Assembly (NCBI RefSeq): GCF_021155775.2
Contig: NC_060234.1
Coordinates: 24,670,026 to 24,734,025, forward strand
Length of the DNA stretch: 64,000 nucleotides
Origin: Neodiprion pinetum
Taxonomy: Eukaryota > Arthropoda > Insecta > Hymenoptera > Diprionidae
Reading direction: 5' to 3'
Below are positions 10,386 through 24,000 of the stretch, piece after piece (the stretch's first letter is position 1; each line of letters opens with the position of its first letter). The notes under the pieces were generated by a model. The model had not been told where the DNA came from, made no database searches, and saw only the letters and a program-made list of their open reading frames with translations. The position numbers and the translations under genes are program-made.

Positions 10386-13300
10386 GGTAGTCTCCGCTAT
10401 TGGCTTCGAGGACGCCCCTTTTGGTCAGTCCTCGAACAGTTGACTTCATTCTGCTGCCGGCAATAAATCAAATACGAGTCGGCTGTGTGCTACTTGGGTG
10501 ATTTCCGAAGGACTGTAGAACGGCTATCTGCGAGGATCGAGACGGAAGTCGCTGGCGGTCTGCCGACTCGAGATACAGAACTGGTTCGTCGTCACGAATC
10601 CGCACGCGCCCCCCTCGGACCCTTCCCGTTCTCTCTGACCCCCCCGGAGCTAAGTACCGTTAAGTACCCGATTATCTTCGTCCGCAGTCTGGCGTGACTC
10701 GCCGCTTATTTTTTCTCTCTCGTTTTTTTCATTCTTCTTTTTAGATTATTCCGTAAAACTTTTACGACTGTCTCAAGAATCGACCCAAACTCCCCGCGTT
10801 GAAGGGCTCGTTTTGTTGGCTGCCCTTTCCGCTGTTTTCGATAATGGTCCGATGAACTACCGCGTACACTTTTCCTTGATAAGACTCGAAGCTGGTTCGA
10901 GCTTTTCTATCTCGATTAGGTAAATGGACCTTGTCTATCAGAAGTGGTATGTTTTTCCGTGGAAGTGAATATATTTTACTAGGCAGCGAAAATACGCGCA
11001 GCATGCTCGAGCGTGGCTATAATTACGGCGGATGTGGGAAGTGACTTTTTCGATTCTCTAAAGATAACGAATAGCTTGGTTTCGTCGCTACTGATTTTAC
11101 GGTGCCCACTCCCTTGAAAATGGTTTTTTCTTCAGCCGTAAAAGTTCCTGAGTTTCTGAAACTAACGCAATGGAATTCGGAAGCCTAACACCGCATGTGC
11201 GGTTTGAATAGCGCGGCATTCTCTCCTTGCTGCGTTCTCATATTTTACTGTTTCGCGGAGAATTTACGCTTCACATCGGGCATTCTATTTCTCGTCCGTG
11301 GCCTTGGGGGTGAAATTCGTAGCGGTTGAACGAGTGCTCAAACAACGTCCACTGTAAAAGTCTTCAATAGAACTGTCTAGTTTCACCTCACCAACGTTCG
11401 TTTTTCCCCAAAATGACATGTTCCTGTATAACACTTCATCCAGTATCGACAGCGGACTGCCTTACCAAGCCGACGGAGAGTGTAATAACCACTTAAATCT
11501 ATTGTAGAACACGTGAAAATCATCCTTAACTCTGTACGTTCACACCGGAGCTGGTGATATCAAACTCGTTACATCGATTGAAATTAAAATGACGAATCCT
11601 GAATGATAAGCGAGAAATTTTGTTCAAGCGACGGTTGTTTCTATCCTTTACTACGAGCTTCCCATCCTCCTGGCATAGGCATACCTAGCAACTGCGGAGT
11701 CGCCAGTGAGTCTGGACCCTAACAAGAAACTACCCCCGACTACCATCGGCACCACCACCAACACCACCCGCACTCGGAGTACCACCACAGACCCGCGACT
11801 GGGAGGTTATACACCAACGTCAAGGAGGACGATGGGCACCACTACCATCGCGACCAAGACGGCGTCGACCACCCCTCTGGGCCTCTGCGTTGTTACGTTA
11901 CTTCGTTCGTTTGGGGTTAGAGATGGGGAGGTAGCCCGAGAAGACGCCGAGGGACGACTCGGAGGGGTGGAAGTCCAGGGAGACTGCCACGATAGCATCG
12001 GCTAAGAGATGAGTGCTGGATACCGAAGAAAGTATAGAAGCCACGCGAGGAGCGGTAGGAAATGTTGGAAACGTGGGAAGAGGAGGAGGAGGAGGGAGGA
12101 TGCGGGTGCCGCGGCAATAAACCGATATTGTAGAAGCCGCCGTGGCCTCGGTAATTAATAGATCAACGAGATACTGGCGAAATTGTCGAATTGGACAGCT
12201 GGAATAACGTATGAATATGGGAGTCTCTGACGCAGGGTATCGTCTGTCTGCGATCGCGTATAACACGTATGTTCCTTAGGTGGTTCTTAACTCTTCTCAA
12301 ATGAAATGCCTATAAATGTCTAATATTTCGTAGTGGAATTGTTACGTTTTGGCCCGAGGCAACCGTTCAACTTCCGCTACTGTGCGTACATATGTCCCGG
12401 GGATATGAGGTGGCGGGCTCCTAAGTGCCATAGATACCACAGTGTGCTCGTCTTCAAATCCGCGAGACCGAGTCAAGTGCCAAATAATTTTCGATCGTTC
12501 CGAGTTACGAGGGCGCCGAGGCCAAGTCTAGGTGGAGTTGAGGTGAGAAGAAAGAACGATAATTTCGAGCCAAGAATTGCTGGGACGAAACGACACTCGG
12601 ATCAGGTATATCAAACCCTGTACTTATTCGTACTTACAGTATGAAACATTACCAAGCTCCTACTCTCGACGACAAAACGACAGACTTTGGCTCTCGTGAA
12701 TCGGGCACCGCGTTCTTTATGGATTCTTTTCGTAAATAAACGTTACGCCGTGATTATATTTTTATTCACGAGGTATCGTTACTTTCTACAAGACGGATCG
12801 GCATTCGTCTCTGATGTCGAATAGTACATTTTTACGGCAATGCATGATTGACATTTGATAACGCAAATATTCACAGCAAAAAATGGATAACTATCTGATC
12901 GTAGATCCGTATTAGGATTTCTTTGGAATCGCGAAGTACTGAGCACAATGAATCACTAATGAACATTCGTGCACGTCCAAATAATATTCTGATTCCACCT
13001 TGCGGTTACCACACTTTATTGGGTCGCTCAATAAAGAGTGTTCTCGATTCTTTTTCACGCCAATGAGTCAAAAAATACAGCTTGGAAGAAAACTAGATAC
13101 AAGAATTTGGCTTTGTGGCCTAACTAGTTTAAAAATAAACAAAGAGGGTTTTGGAACTTTCCAACCACGACAAGCGTAGCAATTCTTGAAGTACCGATGA
13201 TTGTTTCAACAACATAGGAAAGTGGAAAAGCAGTCCAGTCCTTGGACTCGAACGACGCCACGTGTCGTGACGATCGCTTGCTCCTGGAGTCCTGTAGTTG

Positions 13301-14050
13301 CGTTTTACAAGGCTTCAGTCCTCGCCAAGGTCTTTGAAGTAAGAAAACGCGTAGACTCAGCCTCCTTTTCCAGCCACCCCGTGATGTTTCACCCTTAACG
13401 CTTCACGCTACGATTTTACGTATTTACATAATACCTACCGACCCAGTACATACACGAAAAATAATACATAAACCAGTCGCCGGAAAAGGGTTGAGAGTCT
13501 ATTCAGTCTCCTTTTATCCCCTCCAGTGCAGTATTACTGCCACAGGCTGAGCGTGGCGGCTACAATTGTATGAAAGTACCTAAGCCGATGTGCTGTCAAT
13601 CCCTCGCTTAATACTGACATGCAATGACAGTGTGCTCAAATCCCATGACGAATTTTGCTGACTCTTCCTGGACTCACACTACGATAATTGTCGGCTTTCC
13701 GATCTTTGACCACGATCTATATACATTATACTTGTATACAAAAAATGTGAAATGTCTAGAAAATTCGCAAAATATTGCTACTCGCTGTGCTTTATGTTGC
13801 AATTATTGCGAGTTTTATTTGATGCTCATCCACACATTTTCATGGTTTTTTGCAATATTTTTCGGGACCAAGTCAATACCCAGATCTGTACAAAACTTTC
13901 ACGTACACCTGACTTTCCTAGAATTAGCAGATCTAAAGCTATCGCGACAGCTTACGATTTATGTTATACCGATGCCTGTCCAAATACTCTGGATAGCTTC
14001 CGCAGGTGGAGCTTACTCGCAGAAATATTCAGAATCGAGCGGATCGCATT
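10386..14050. other. Mixed non-coding stretch
   Basis: Moderately GC-rich DNA near 10.4-10.7 and 11.7-12.6 kb, with AT-rich intervals. An ACC-rich simple tract at about 11745-11800 produces Thr-rich translations. GGA-rich DNA near 12080-12100 mirrors it. No start, splice and frame combination stood out, and no RNA gene was recognised. Confidence 0.5.
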
Positions 14051-14103
14051 GCAGGGATTCGATACTCATATCATTCTCGCTTTCGTCCAGAGGCGATCTC
14101 TCG

Positions 14104-14132
14104 CCCCCCCCCCCCCCCCCCCCCCCCCCCCC
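14104..14132 (+). repeat. Poly-C tract, 29 bases
   Basis: Uninterrupted run of 29 C residues. It is likely length-variable and error-prone in assembly. Confidence 0.95.
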
Positions 14133-14313
14133 GCCCCTCCATCACTAACCCCCTCCCCCCGCGAACCAACCCCCCTCACCGCCATAGGTGGTCCCCACGG
14201 AGGATGTTGGCAGTGTCCTCTTTTCGGGTCCGTAGCTTTACCCTCGTTTCATCCCGACCCGACCCGACCCGGGCTGTCGTCCCTCCCCCACTCCCCCACC
14301 TCTCCTCCCGCTG

Positions 14314-14339
14314 CTCTCCTCTCCTCTCCTCTCCTCTCC
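14314..14339 (+). repeat. (CTCTC)n pentanucleotide array
   Basis: About five near-perfect CTCTC units within a pyrimidine-rich tract. Confidence 0.9.
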
Positions 14340-14586
14340 ACCCATCCTCTAGCCTTTGCCGTTCGCTCCGGTCTCCGCTCTCCGGTCTCTTAGGTTGGGT
14401 TTTTGCCACCCCGCGGTCCTCCCCCCAATTCTCCCTCGCGCAGGAAACCACCCACACCATCTTGGTTCCTTTCGGCCCGAAATCTCCTGCCCCGGCATCC
14501 CCTTGGATCGCTCGAGGCAAAAAAACCTGCTGGCGCTCGCGGCGAGGGGTAAAAGCAGCCGGGGAACCCCCGGACGGTCGTGGCGT

Positions 14587-14654
14587 GGAGAAAGAGCGAG
14601 AGCGAGAGAGAGACAGAGAGGGAGGGGGAGGGGAGGAGAGAGAGAGAGAGAGAT
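14587..14654 (+). repeat. Imperfect (GA)n tract
   Basis: Purine-only tract of GA units with scattered G runs, about 68 bases. GAGA-type repeats are binding sites for GAGA factor in insects, but abundance alone does not show function. Confidence 0.9.
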
Positions 14655-14751
14655 ATCGAGACGAGGCGGAGTTGGCGGGGGCGGATAGAGGGATATTTTT
14701 CAACGTTTCAGCCAAGGCTTTCCGCGCTTCGCGTTGCCGTATTAAAAGCCA

Positions 14752-14770
14752 CCCCCCCCCCCCCCCCCCC
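14752..14770 (+). repeat. Poly-C tract, 19 bases
   Basis: Second long C-run on the same strand within 650 bases of the 14104 tract. Confidence 0.95.
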
Positions 14771-15500
14771 ACGCCCCGGATCCCGCTGCAGGGTAACCCG
14801 GTCGCTCGTCTTCCATCCCCCGCGGATTCACGAACCGCCGGCAGTCCCGGTCGATCTCGGTTCTTCGACACAGAAATGAACTTCCGACGACCTTGAGGGC
14901 CGGGTGGAACTTCAATCGAGAGACCGAGAGGAGCCGGGGAGAAGAGGACGCTGTCCTGCGGTAGGGCGAAAAATCCCTTCGAGCCATTCAGTTCGAAAAT
15001 TCGTCAGCGTGACCTGGCCGAAGCAAAACCGTTTCCTGACCTCCGTCCAGCGGAGCGGTTTCGAAGATATTGCAAACATGTTTATTCGCGGAGTGTTTCG
15101 CTCGGCATTAGCCACACGTCACCGAGCATCCGCCTGTGGATCTGAGAAGTGGGGCTCCAGCCGAGGAGGATGAAGGGGAGCGAGGAGCCCGAAGAACTTC
15201 TCCTTGCCACTTTCCGCCGCTATTGTGATTTATGTGAGCGTTGAGGACCCGGTGCCGGTGGAGCGGCGTCGAAGGGACGAGGGCTTCCCTTCCCCGCCAG
15301 TCCGTGGGTTTGGATGTGGATACGGGTTTAGACCCTGGAATATCCTAAGCAACGGAAGCAGCGGTAGCACCAGCGCCTGCCTGCCGTCCTGGGATCATCT
15401 TCAACGAGATTACAAAGGATCAACAACTTCGTCCTCCGAATCCCGAATATGCTGCAGGGGAGATCCTGGAGGAAAGCCTCTTCAGCCCGTGACCGAATAG

Positions 15501-16545
15501 TAGGTTGAAAACCTCCTTCACCCATGGTTACCTAGATTTTCAGAATCACGTCGTTACGCGATGAGGAGCGTATCTTTGGTACCGTTGAACGAGCTCTCGC
15601 TTGATTCCGGGACAACTTGCACAGGGAAGGCTTGCAATTGGACAGGTCGATTTCGGCAATAAAAATTTTACACACTCTCGGGCTGAAGTAAAGACTCCTG
15701 CGTCTTGGAACTAAGAAATTGTCGAACATACCTTCTGAAAAACGTTCTATTTTCGGGGAATTTTGTTATAGCATGATGGTCGTGTTTTCGTTTCTTTTAT
15801 TTTCAACTATCCCATATTTTTCAAATATTTCGTACCCAACCTTAACTACATAAGAAGCTAAAACATGACTCTCCAAAAACTACAATTCTTGACCTACAGA
15901 CTGAGAAATTTTTATTTTTTAATAAAATTGCTTAAACAGAAAAAGCAGAATTATTTCTAAATTAGTTTTTTTCTCTCCTACGAACGCCCATTCGATGAAA
16001 TGCCGAAAAGCGGCCTTGAAAAGTGTCAAAATGTTTCTATCGAACTTCAAGTTCTCCTAGCTAGTTACAATCGTATTCACTTTACCGTAGCAGAATTAGA
16101 AAAGCGAAAATGAGGATGCTGATGTGCGTGACGAGGAGGCGCAGTGCTGACCGTTGTCATCAGTTCTTGAAACTTGTTAGCGTTACACTTCCATTGTTGC
16201 CTGGGCGAGCCTCGGGGGCAGACGCGGTAATTAGTTTCGAAACGTTAGGAGTAACTTACTATAGACTTCAGAGAGGAGGTGGAAGGCCCCTCCGAGTGGT
16301 GCAGGCAGAAATATTTGTGAAAGCCGCACGGTTTTCGGTGATTCTTGGAGGGAGGGGGGCAGAAAAGGAAGTAAAATAAGCAGATAAGATCTCTTGTTTA
16401 AAGTTCGAAATTCGAAATGAAAATGCAAGTCCGGGTTTGCTGTACGAAGTGAGACGGAAGACCAAAAGAGATAGTCGCTGTGAGTTGTTTGAATTCGGAG
16501 AAGGAAGCGAGGAGAAGCTGCGAGGGAGACGGAAACCGAAAGAGC

Positions 16546-16585
<40 letters not shown>

Positions 16586-17878
16586 GCGAGAGAGAACGAA
16601 AGAGGGGGTGGGAGAGGGGAGGGGGGGGGGGGGGATAGCGGCGGTAGGGTGCGGAAAGCATTAAATTAGGAACAGCTTAGCTCCTCGTCGGCCCTGTTAC
16701 TTAGAATGTCTTTAGTCAACAAATTTATACACCTACTTGGGTCTGGCGGTTCTTCCATTCGCCACGTACCTCTTGTTAAAGCCAACCGATGGCTAATATA
16801 CCGTTTTGTACATGCGATCCGCTTGTTGCTTATTGAAGTATGCGTGTAGAGGCGTGAAAATTCGGGAGTTATCAACACCGTAAGAATACTATTGGTATGA
16901 TGCCTCATGATATCACCGTGATTTTAAACGTTTTGAATTTTGCCTCATATCGTACTTGATTCTACTGATTTAATTCAACGTGTTACCTTGTTGTACAAAC
17001 ATACCCGAGTTTAAATACTTTCGGGGCTGTAATAACGGCCTGTTTTAAGAGGATGCTATAGTCATTCTTTACCGAGCGTGTTAAACGTCAGTTATTTTGA
17101 TTATCGTCAAAGGCTGCCCATCACAGACGTAAAAATGTCATAATCAGTGCAGTTCCACATGCAATTCCGAATTGTCAGTTATTGCAAAAATACATTTTCC
17201 AGCCTTATTCTCGCATGGAACAAAAACGTTTTTAAACAGTTATAGTAGGCATCGGAATTTTCGCAACAGTGATGCGTGAGCATTGGTAATAACTGACAAC
17301 CGCATCCTTTAAATTTTCTCGACTCACTTCGAGGCCTGATTGTCCTCGACTAGAATTGCAACATTTTGCTAGCCGAATTCGGAAACGTTAATGTAAGCCC
17401 GGCTCGAAAAAAGAAGCCCCAAAAGTTTCTCAATACGTATAGAGGAACTCCCGATGATATCCCAGACTGCAAATTATCATCTCACAAACGAAAATATCCT
17501 TTACAAATTATACTAGCCCCCATTACAGGCCGGAAAAATTTGCTTTCAATACTATTAAATTGATACTCGATTACAGCCTGATCAGCGAATTCCAGAATTT
17601 CTTATTGCGGAAGCGACAACTAATCCCAACCAGAACTTTATAACATTATGGGTTTAACCAACGTATCATTTCCGAAAAAAGACACGGAATACGAGGCGCG
17701 CTGAGGGGAGCGTAAACTAACAATAAGCGGAGGCCGGGGTATCAAGAGTCCATTCATTTCTCATGTAAAAGTGATTGACTGCAGGCACGCCAAGACTGCT
17801 TGAGATTAATTGCCTGAGTTCATCTTTTTCCTTTTTATATGCTCGCCACCCCGCGCCGTTCGCGTTCGTCAGGTGGTG
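15501..17878. other. Non-coding stretch around a GA/G tract
   Basis: AT-rich DNA with no supported gene. The tract at 16548-16634 is annotated separately. Short open frames over it are repeat-derived. Confidence 0.5.
16548..16634 (+). repeat. (GA)n tract followed by poly-G
   Basis: An uninterrupted GA dinucleotide run lies at about 16548-16581, then purine-rich DNA, then 14 G residues at 16621-16634. The G-run is a possible quadruplex or polymerase-slippage site. Confidence 0.95.
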
Positions 17879-17897
17879 TAATTAAACGGTTTAATTA
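17879..17897. promoter_or_regulatory. Perfect homeodomain-like dyad
   Basis: Two nine-base arms, TAATTAAAC and GTTTAATTA, are exact inverted repeats around a single G. Each arm holds the TAATTA core bound by many homeodomain proteins, so the whole could bind a dimer. It lies next to a GC-rich 60-base segment. Function is inferred from the motif alone. Confidence 0.35.
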
Positions 17898-18077
17898 GGT
17901 CCAACCTCTAGGCGGAATCGATCGATCGACTCCTTGCTTATCTCGGTCCACCTCGGCCTTTTGTAAATATAGGTGTAGCGTACATCAGAGCTGGATCTCA
18001 AGGGGAACGGTGACGATTCCGGCGAAGACCCGCAACGATCCTTGCGAGTCACTCCGCGCCGGTGAATAAATTTGTAA

Positions 18078-18143
18078 CAAAAAAATAAAAATACATAAAT
18101 AAATAAATGAATAAAAAAATAGAAGCAAAAAAAAAAAAAAAAA
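18078..18143 (+). repeat. AAAT-rich tract and A-run
   Basis: Loose AAAT units are followed by 17 consecutive A residues. It could be a retroposon tail or ordinary simple sequence. Confidence 0.85.
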
Positions 18144-18375
18144 CAATAAAAGGACAACCTCAATCGCGCTGGTTCGGCGTGTTTCAACCTTGGGACTTAC
18201 TCGACAACCCGAAATTCTCAAACTGCGCACAATGCGTGATTTAGCGGTGTTGTTCGTCACGCACATCTTGCTCAAATAAGCAGAAGGCTCGATTTAGCCG
18301 CGCTGCTGGAACACACCCAAGTATGCAGCGGACAGGAACGCGGCCGCTCGTCTGCAGCCCAGGTAACCGCAAGTA

Positions 18376-18400
18376 TCTCCTCCTCCTCCTCCTCCTCCTC
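18376..18400 (+). repeat. (CTC)n array
   Basis: Eight TCC/CTC units in a pyrimidine-rich stretch. Confidence 0.95.
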
Positions 18401-20000
18401 GTCCTTCTCTACCGCCCCCTTCCCCGTCCCACCGCCGCCTCTTTCTTCTTCTGCACTCAGCCGACGCACGTGTGTGTTCCAGGAGGGTCAGGAGCAGGGT
18501 GATATACTCGCAATCTTTTATTCTCGGACCCCGTCGCCCCCCTTTACAGGTTGGAGCAAACGAAGGTGAAAGAGAACGCTGAACCCGATATTTTCCTCCG
18601 AGGTTCCACTAATTGGACAACGATGTGGGCTCAACCACGTCGTTCGCAATTCTGCGACGATGCGGCGTATATGCATGGAGGAGTTACTCTACGTATATCG
18701 TCACGCTTGCGCAATTGACCGCTGCACATCGCAGCAAACTTTGAGGAGGTGGCAGCCCCCCTTGTGTGTGAAGTTTACTGGTTTAATTTAGTTGGTAATA
18801 TCTTCATTCGGCGAAGCTGCTTTTTGCATAGACCTTTCGCAAACTTCAAAGTACAGCGAATTTTCACTTTTTATGGGGTTTTTTTTTCAACAGTTGTGAG
18901 TATAATCTGTTGATCAATTTCTTACACGGAAAACTTCGTCTGATTTTTTTTGGATTTTTTTATAAACAAAATTTCTGTTAGTTTTGTTCGGTATTGTCAA
19001 ATGAGATGCGAGTTGTTGTTGAAACGAAAATGTGAAAACAAAGTCACACGCAAAGTATGACAGGGTTGAACAAAACTCCGATGTGTTATGACACCAAAAA
19101 TCCATGTTATCAGAAAGTGACAAATTTTCAATCGAGGTGGTCTACAATAATTTAAAACACTTGGTTTTTCTAGGATAGCAATGGAAAATTTACTTCCCTG
19201 AAAAAACTTGGTGTGCAAAGATTAATGAATTTTGAGCCAGCTTGTTTAAATGGTTGCTGCAAGAAAATTTTTATAACTCCCAATGTATTTTTTGTGGATG
19301 AACTTCTACGACTGGGTCACAATGATCGAGTTTCGAATTTGATTTACATACAAACGAGTTTTCTAAGTGTCTCAAAACACCAACATCAATCTCTTATGTA
19401 TTATATTATATATATAAATATACATACATACTGATGTACTAAAATTAGTTAACAGGAATTAGATTTTCTTCAAAGGGGTGAAATTTCTCGTTGAGGCTAG
19501 AATATTTATCGGAAATTCTGTATTCTTCTGTCCTAAATTAGCGCCACAGGTCTTAATCGAAATTTGTTTTTTATACAGCAGAAACGAGAAAAACAGAGGA
19601 AAAGTGTAGTCGTATGCTCGTGAAATGCTAATAGCTTCTTGATAAAGGAGCCCGATATGATTTCGGGCCTCGTTCCACATACACAACTACTTTCTGCGAT
19701 CATAAACCATAATTACAACGACACTATTGACGTGGTTTGTACCGGAAATTGGACGTAAAATGATTTGACCTCTGCTCCATTCTCGCCTTTTATTTCTGAA
19801 AATAAAATTTCAGGAAATGCATAAGCATACAAAAACGGATCATTCGGAACGTGATTGAAAGTTACTTACAACGTTGGGAGAGTTTTGAGCCTTGAAAGTT
19901 TCTCGGAACGCATTGTTCTGCAACAATTTTTGAGACAGTCAAGGTTTACTTTACAGGAACAACCATGCGCGTTCAAGTCAATTTGAATAGCCGTCCGTAA

Positions 20001-20988
20001 ATGGCGATGTTTCAAATTCAGGTCCACCGTCTTACACCCTCAGCCCCAACGCAGCACGATGATTCCGGTGAATTTATCGGTCGGATAAAGTTTCCCGTCA
20101 CGCTGGAACACCCCAGCAGGCTTTCCTCTGTCTCTATACCTGTATCGGCGGGTATACGCGCTACAGGAGGATGTCTTCCAGATTTAAAAATACGCGCTCG
20201 GTACCGACAACGGACCGCGGCGCACCGGCGGCAACAGCTTCTTGCCAGCGGCAAGAGATAGATTTATGTTTTATGCGTCGCAGGTCCGAAAGGTGGATAA
20301 GAGGCAAACACCTCGCCCGCGCCGGCAAGCCGAGAGAACAGGGCTTTGCGGTTGGCGTAGTTCCGCGCGTTCCGCATCATCCAAAAGGAAGAAACTCATT
20401 AGAAACGGGTGCGGGCATCCGGCCTAACCGTGGTCGGAAAAAGGCTCCGCAGGCGGCATCCTAAGACTAGGAACCGTCCGTCCGTCCGTCCACTGGGAAT
20501 CAGGCTGAGCCTTTGTCACCGTTATCCAGACGTCGTCGAACCGCGTCAAGACGACCCATGACCCGCAGCTCGTTGTCGGAGGAACCTGCAGACCCAGCCG
20601 AGACCGTTTCACCCGGCAACGGCGCCGCCAGCCCCCATGGTTCTTTTAATATCCAACATCCAGCATCCAGGAGCCGACCGCGTCCAGAGAACCTTAGGAG
20701 CAACAGCGCAGGATACATCCAGCATCCGTAAGCCGCGAGGGTCTCGCATCTCTCCTTCACCTCGGTAATGTGGGTCCCCCACCTCTCTTCGCAAGATGAG
20801 TCGGGTTCATCCCCCCCCCCCCCCCTCCTCCCCCTTATCCTTCTCCTTTCCCAGTTTTTGCTCCTGCCGGCCAATACCCCGTCGTCCCGTCGACCCCCTT
20901 AGCCCGAAGATACTATTTCACCCAGCTGCCGCGAACCGCACCGCGGAGACATTTTTCTCTATTCGCGATAACCTTGCCGAACGAAAGG
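20001..20988. other. GC-rich island, no gene assigned
   Basis: GC-rich DNA with frames open on both strands and no recognisable product. It contains a (CCGT)n array at 20474-20491 and a 15-base C-run at 20811-20825. No TATA and initiator pair was found. Confidence 0.5.
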
Positions 20989-21067
20989 ATATATATCTAT
21001 ATATATATACGTGCGTGTATACACGTATGTATATTGTATATATACATACATATATATATATATACAC
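20989..21067. repeat. Degenerate (TA)n/(TATG)n tract
   Basis: TA dinucleotides with ACGTGTAT interruptions over about 80 bases, AT-rich and self-complementary. Confidence 0.9.
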
Positions 21068-24000
21068 AGCCAGGGCGGAGTCGTGTGTCAGAATCTGACC
21101 GTGACCCTGCAGGCCAAGATTTGTCCGGGCACCGAGAGAAGTATGTATAGTAAAAATAACTATATCGTAAACTATACTGGAAGTTTAGTAAGATTTGGTG
21201 ACAACCTGGTCTAATGTGGTGGACCAAATGTATCGATAATAAATATATACCTTTGCGCTGCATGCAAAGGACGCAAAATCTACCGTAGAAAATGATTCGT
21301 TTCAACTGTATACGGTGCTCAAAACTACAGCACTAGTACACGTTACTCTTATCGTCCGATCAGTCGTGAAGTCACGATATTTTCACCTTTGGGTGAAAAA
21401 TTAATCTGTTTGTTATGGTTATAACGTTGATACGATATTTTGTAATGGAATGAGTTGTATTGTTGCACGATTATAGACACGCAGCATCCGAAATCATTCT
21501 TACAGTCTGCACAACGCTTCATCGAGTATCATTTGGAACAGTGCTATGATTTGCATTTAAAATGTCTAACGGAGACAAAGATAGCCTTTTGTAAAAAGCG
21601 TCCATTTCTCTTTGACCTTTATTGATATTATCGTCCATCACGACGGTGAGAAACAATTGCAGTTAATACTAATTACCATTCCCTTTGATACCACGACGTC
21701 CATGTTATACAGTCATAATTATTGTACATGCTCGTGACGATTTGGTTTGGGATTAATTGACTGTACTATTTACACGTTAATACAGTTTTACCAAGTGTTG
21801 CGCGATCCTCTACATTGAGTATATTCCGATGATGTCCCAACAGTGTTCGGTCAAGTCGGATGAGGATACGTGAATTCGGTTGAAAAAATAGCAAAGTCAA
21901 CCGTGTCAACGTCTAACCCACGGATTCTCATTCTTGATTAATTCGAAAACTTTGCCTACGTGCAGTCTCTTAGTCATAACCATGAATTAAAACGGTTCAG
22001 GGGAATCATTTTGAGTGCCCTTACACAGTTCTCCTGTATCCACGAAGAAACCATCACGGCACAACTTTTGACAAGTTGAAAACTGACTACTCAACTCTTG
22101 TGAGAAAAAAGCACGAAGCAACCTTGCGTGTAGATCATTCTGCGGATAGCTCGAGGTTTAAGTACGGAGTATACAGTTTGTACACAACATTCGGTCAAGT
22201 CGCACCTTTCGCAGTAGTTCTTGGGTAATTGAAAATTCTCATTCATTCTAATAAATAGTAAATCAGCAGCTAGCGATATAAAATCCATCATGTTCAAAGG
22301 TATGGGAATTTATTTTTGATGCGTCGTCACATTCTGCGACGCAGGGCGCGACTAAACTGAATAAACAAACTGTGTAGAGGAAAAAGGAAAACAAAGACGG
22401 AGTCTTCTGGACGTTTCAGCTCATAGGAGAACGGGTTGGACGAAGAAGTATCCAATATTGAGAAGGCAGGCGTCGCAGGTCGAGGCTACGCCTGGAAAAT
22501 CTACACCCTAACCCGAAACTGGCGTAGGACGGCTCGACGCATACGGGCAGACGTTATCGCTCCGGCGTCGGTTCGCCCCTCGGAGGAATACTAATACGAA
22601 ATAAAATACAATTTGTCAACAGCAACGCGTTGACTGGAAGCCCCTGTGCCCCCGAAACGCCCGGGGCAAATCCTGCAGGGTCGGGTGGCTGTAGCATGGC
22701 AGGAGCTCTCTCCCTTCGAAATAATTAAACGACGGTCCCGACTCGGCGGCCGGACTCCTCCCTGCACATGCATACATTATACACGCGTATATGGATTCGG
22801 TAAAAGGAAGAAGAGAAAAAAAGAACCGCAGAAGAAGAAGAAAAAGAAGAAAAAGGTCCGAAACGAAAAAAAAAGAAACGCCACTGACGCGAGCCTGAGA
22901 CTGGATTACCGTGTGGAAAGAGGAGGGGGAGTCGGAGAGGAACGTTAAGAGGGGATCCGGAATAGAGAGAAGGCGAAAGTGTTCCCGAACGAAGAAGTTT
23001 GAGTTATAGCCTGACACGGTCGAAGGTTCGTTGCCGTTGAGATTCGAGTCCCGTTCCCCCCTTCCCGTCTTGCGGGGGAGGATGGCATGGCGGGTACGAG
23101 CCGCAGATATGGAAAGGCTTTCAAAGACGTGCCTGTATGCAGTTGGCGGCTCCTTGAGGCTGAAACACCGCTAAATATACAGGACTGGAATGCGCGCGTA
23201 ACAAAATATCTGTGTCACGGTCATTCGCAATGGCGCAGCCAATCTGGGATACGCACTTGAGTACCTAACGAACCGACCGAGACGCGAAGCGACGCGACGC
23301 GATGCTCGGCCACCTTCAATCCCGCCAATTGCCCATATCTCTTGGTACGAAAGCTTCGCCATGTAGGCTCGGCGCTCCGAATTTAACCCAAATCTTTGCT
23401 ATTATGCCGACAACTCAATGGCCGGTTCGGTAAGGATTGTACTTTGAGGTTCGTTGATTTCACCCTTTTGTTGCGACTCTTTCTTCATCCCTTCGATTCG
23501 GGTCGCAGGCGTAAAAGAATATTTGAGGTAAATGTCATACTTGCAGACGAATTATGAACTACTGTAGTGAAGACGATTACCATTTTTTTTTTTTTACAAT
23601 TTTGTACGAGTCACTTTGTACATCGTACCGTGAGAATGGAGCTAGCCAATAAGGTAGCGAAGTCTGCCAATCGAAATTTTGTGAAATACCTCGAACCCCC
23701 GGTATTTTTATCTAATTATAAGGATAAAAGTGAACTACATTTTTCTGTTTCCAAAAAGTTTAATGCGTTTGGCTGCTAATTGTGGCAGCTAGCTTCAGCT
23801 TCATCATCATCGTATCTGCGTTACGAAATATTTAATTTTGTTATCGTTACTACAGGAAATCAGAGTCAATAGGGTACCCTAGTAATGACTGTACATTATT
23901 CGTTATAGGATTATAATAAAACATTTATGACCATTTGGTCTGATTACATAGTCGTCAAACTAGTTGACCATGCTTTTCCAGTTAAACAAGGTCTTGAGAG

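Larger units (their letters stand above)
14051..15500. other. GC-rich low-complexity island
   Basis: A dense cluster of homopolymer and simple tracts lies in strongly GC-rich DNA. Frames of up to about 300 codons are open on both strands, but they are dominated by Pro, Ser and Arg runs caused by the repeats and are not treated as genes. Such islands often mark promoters or untranslated exons in insects, but no initiator and TATA pair was found to anchor one here. Confidence 0.5.
17898..20000. other. Non-coding stretch with an A-rich tail and CTC array
   Basis: It contains an AAAT-rich tract at about 18078-18120, an A-run of 17 at 18127-18143 and a (CTC)n array at 18376-18400. The AAAT tract plus A-run resembles the tail of a short retroposon reading plus, with a GC-rich body to its left, but no tRNA-like promoter boxes or target duplication were found. 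18.8-20.0 kb is AT-rich with nothing recognised. Confidence 0.45.

Noticed and set aside
14006..14896. 296-codon open frame on plus and a 231-codon frame opposite
   Set aside because: Both depend on poly-C, (CTCTC)n and (GA)n tracts in a GC-rich island; the translations are low-complexity Pro/Ser/Arg sequences.
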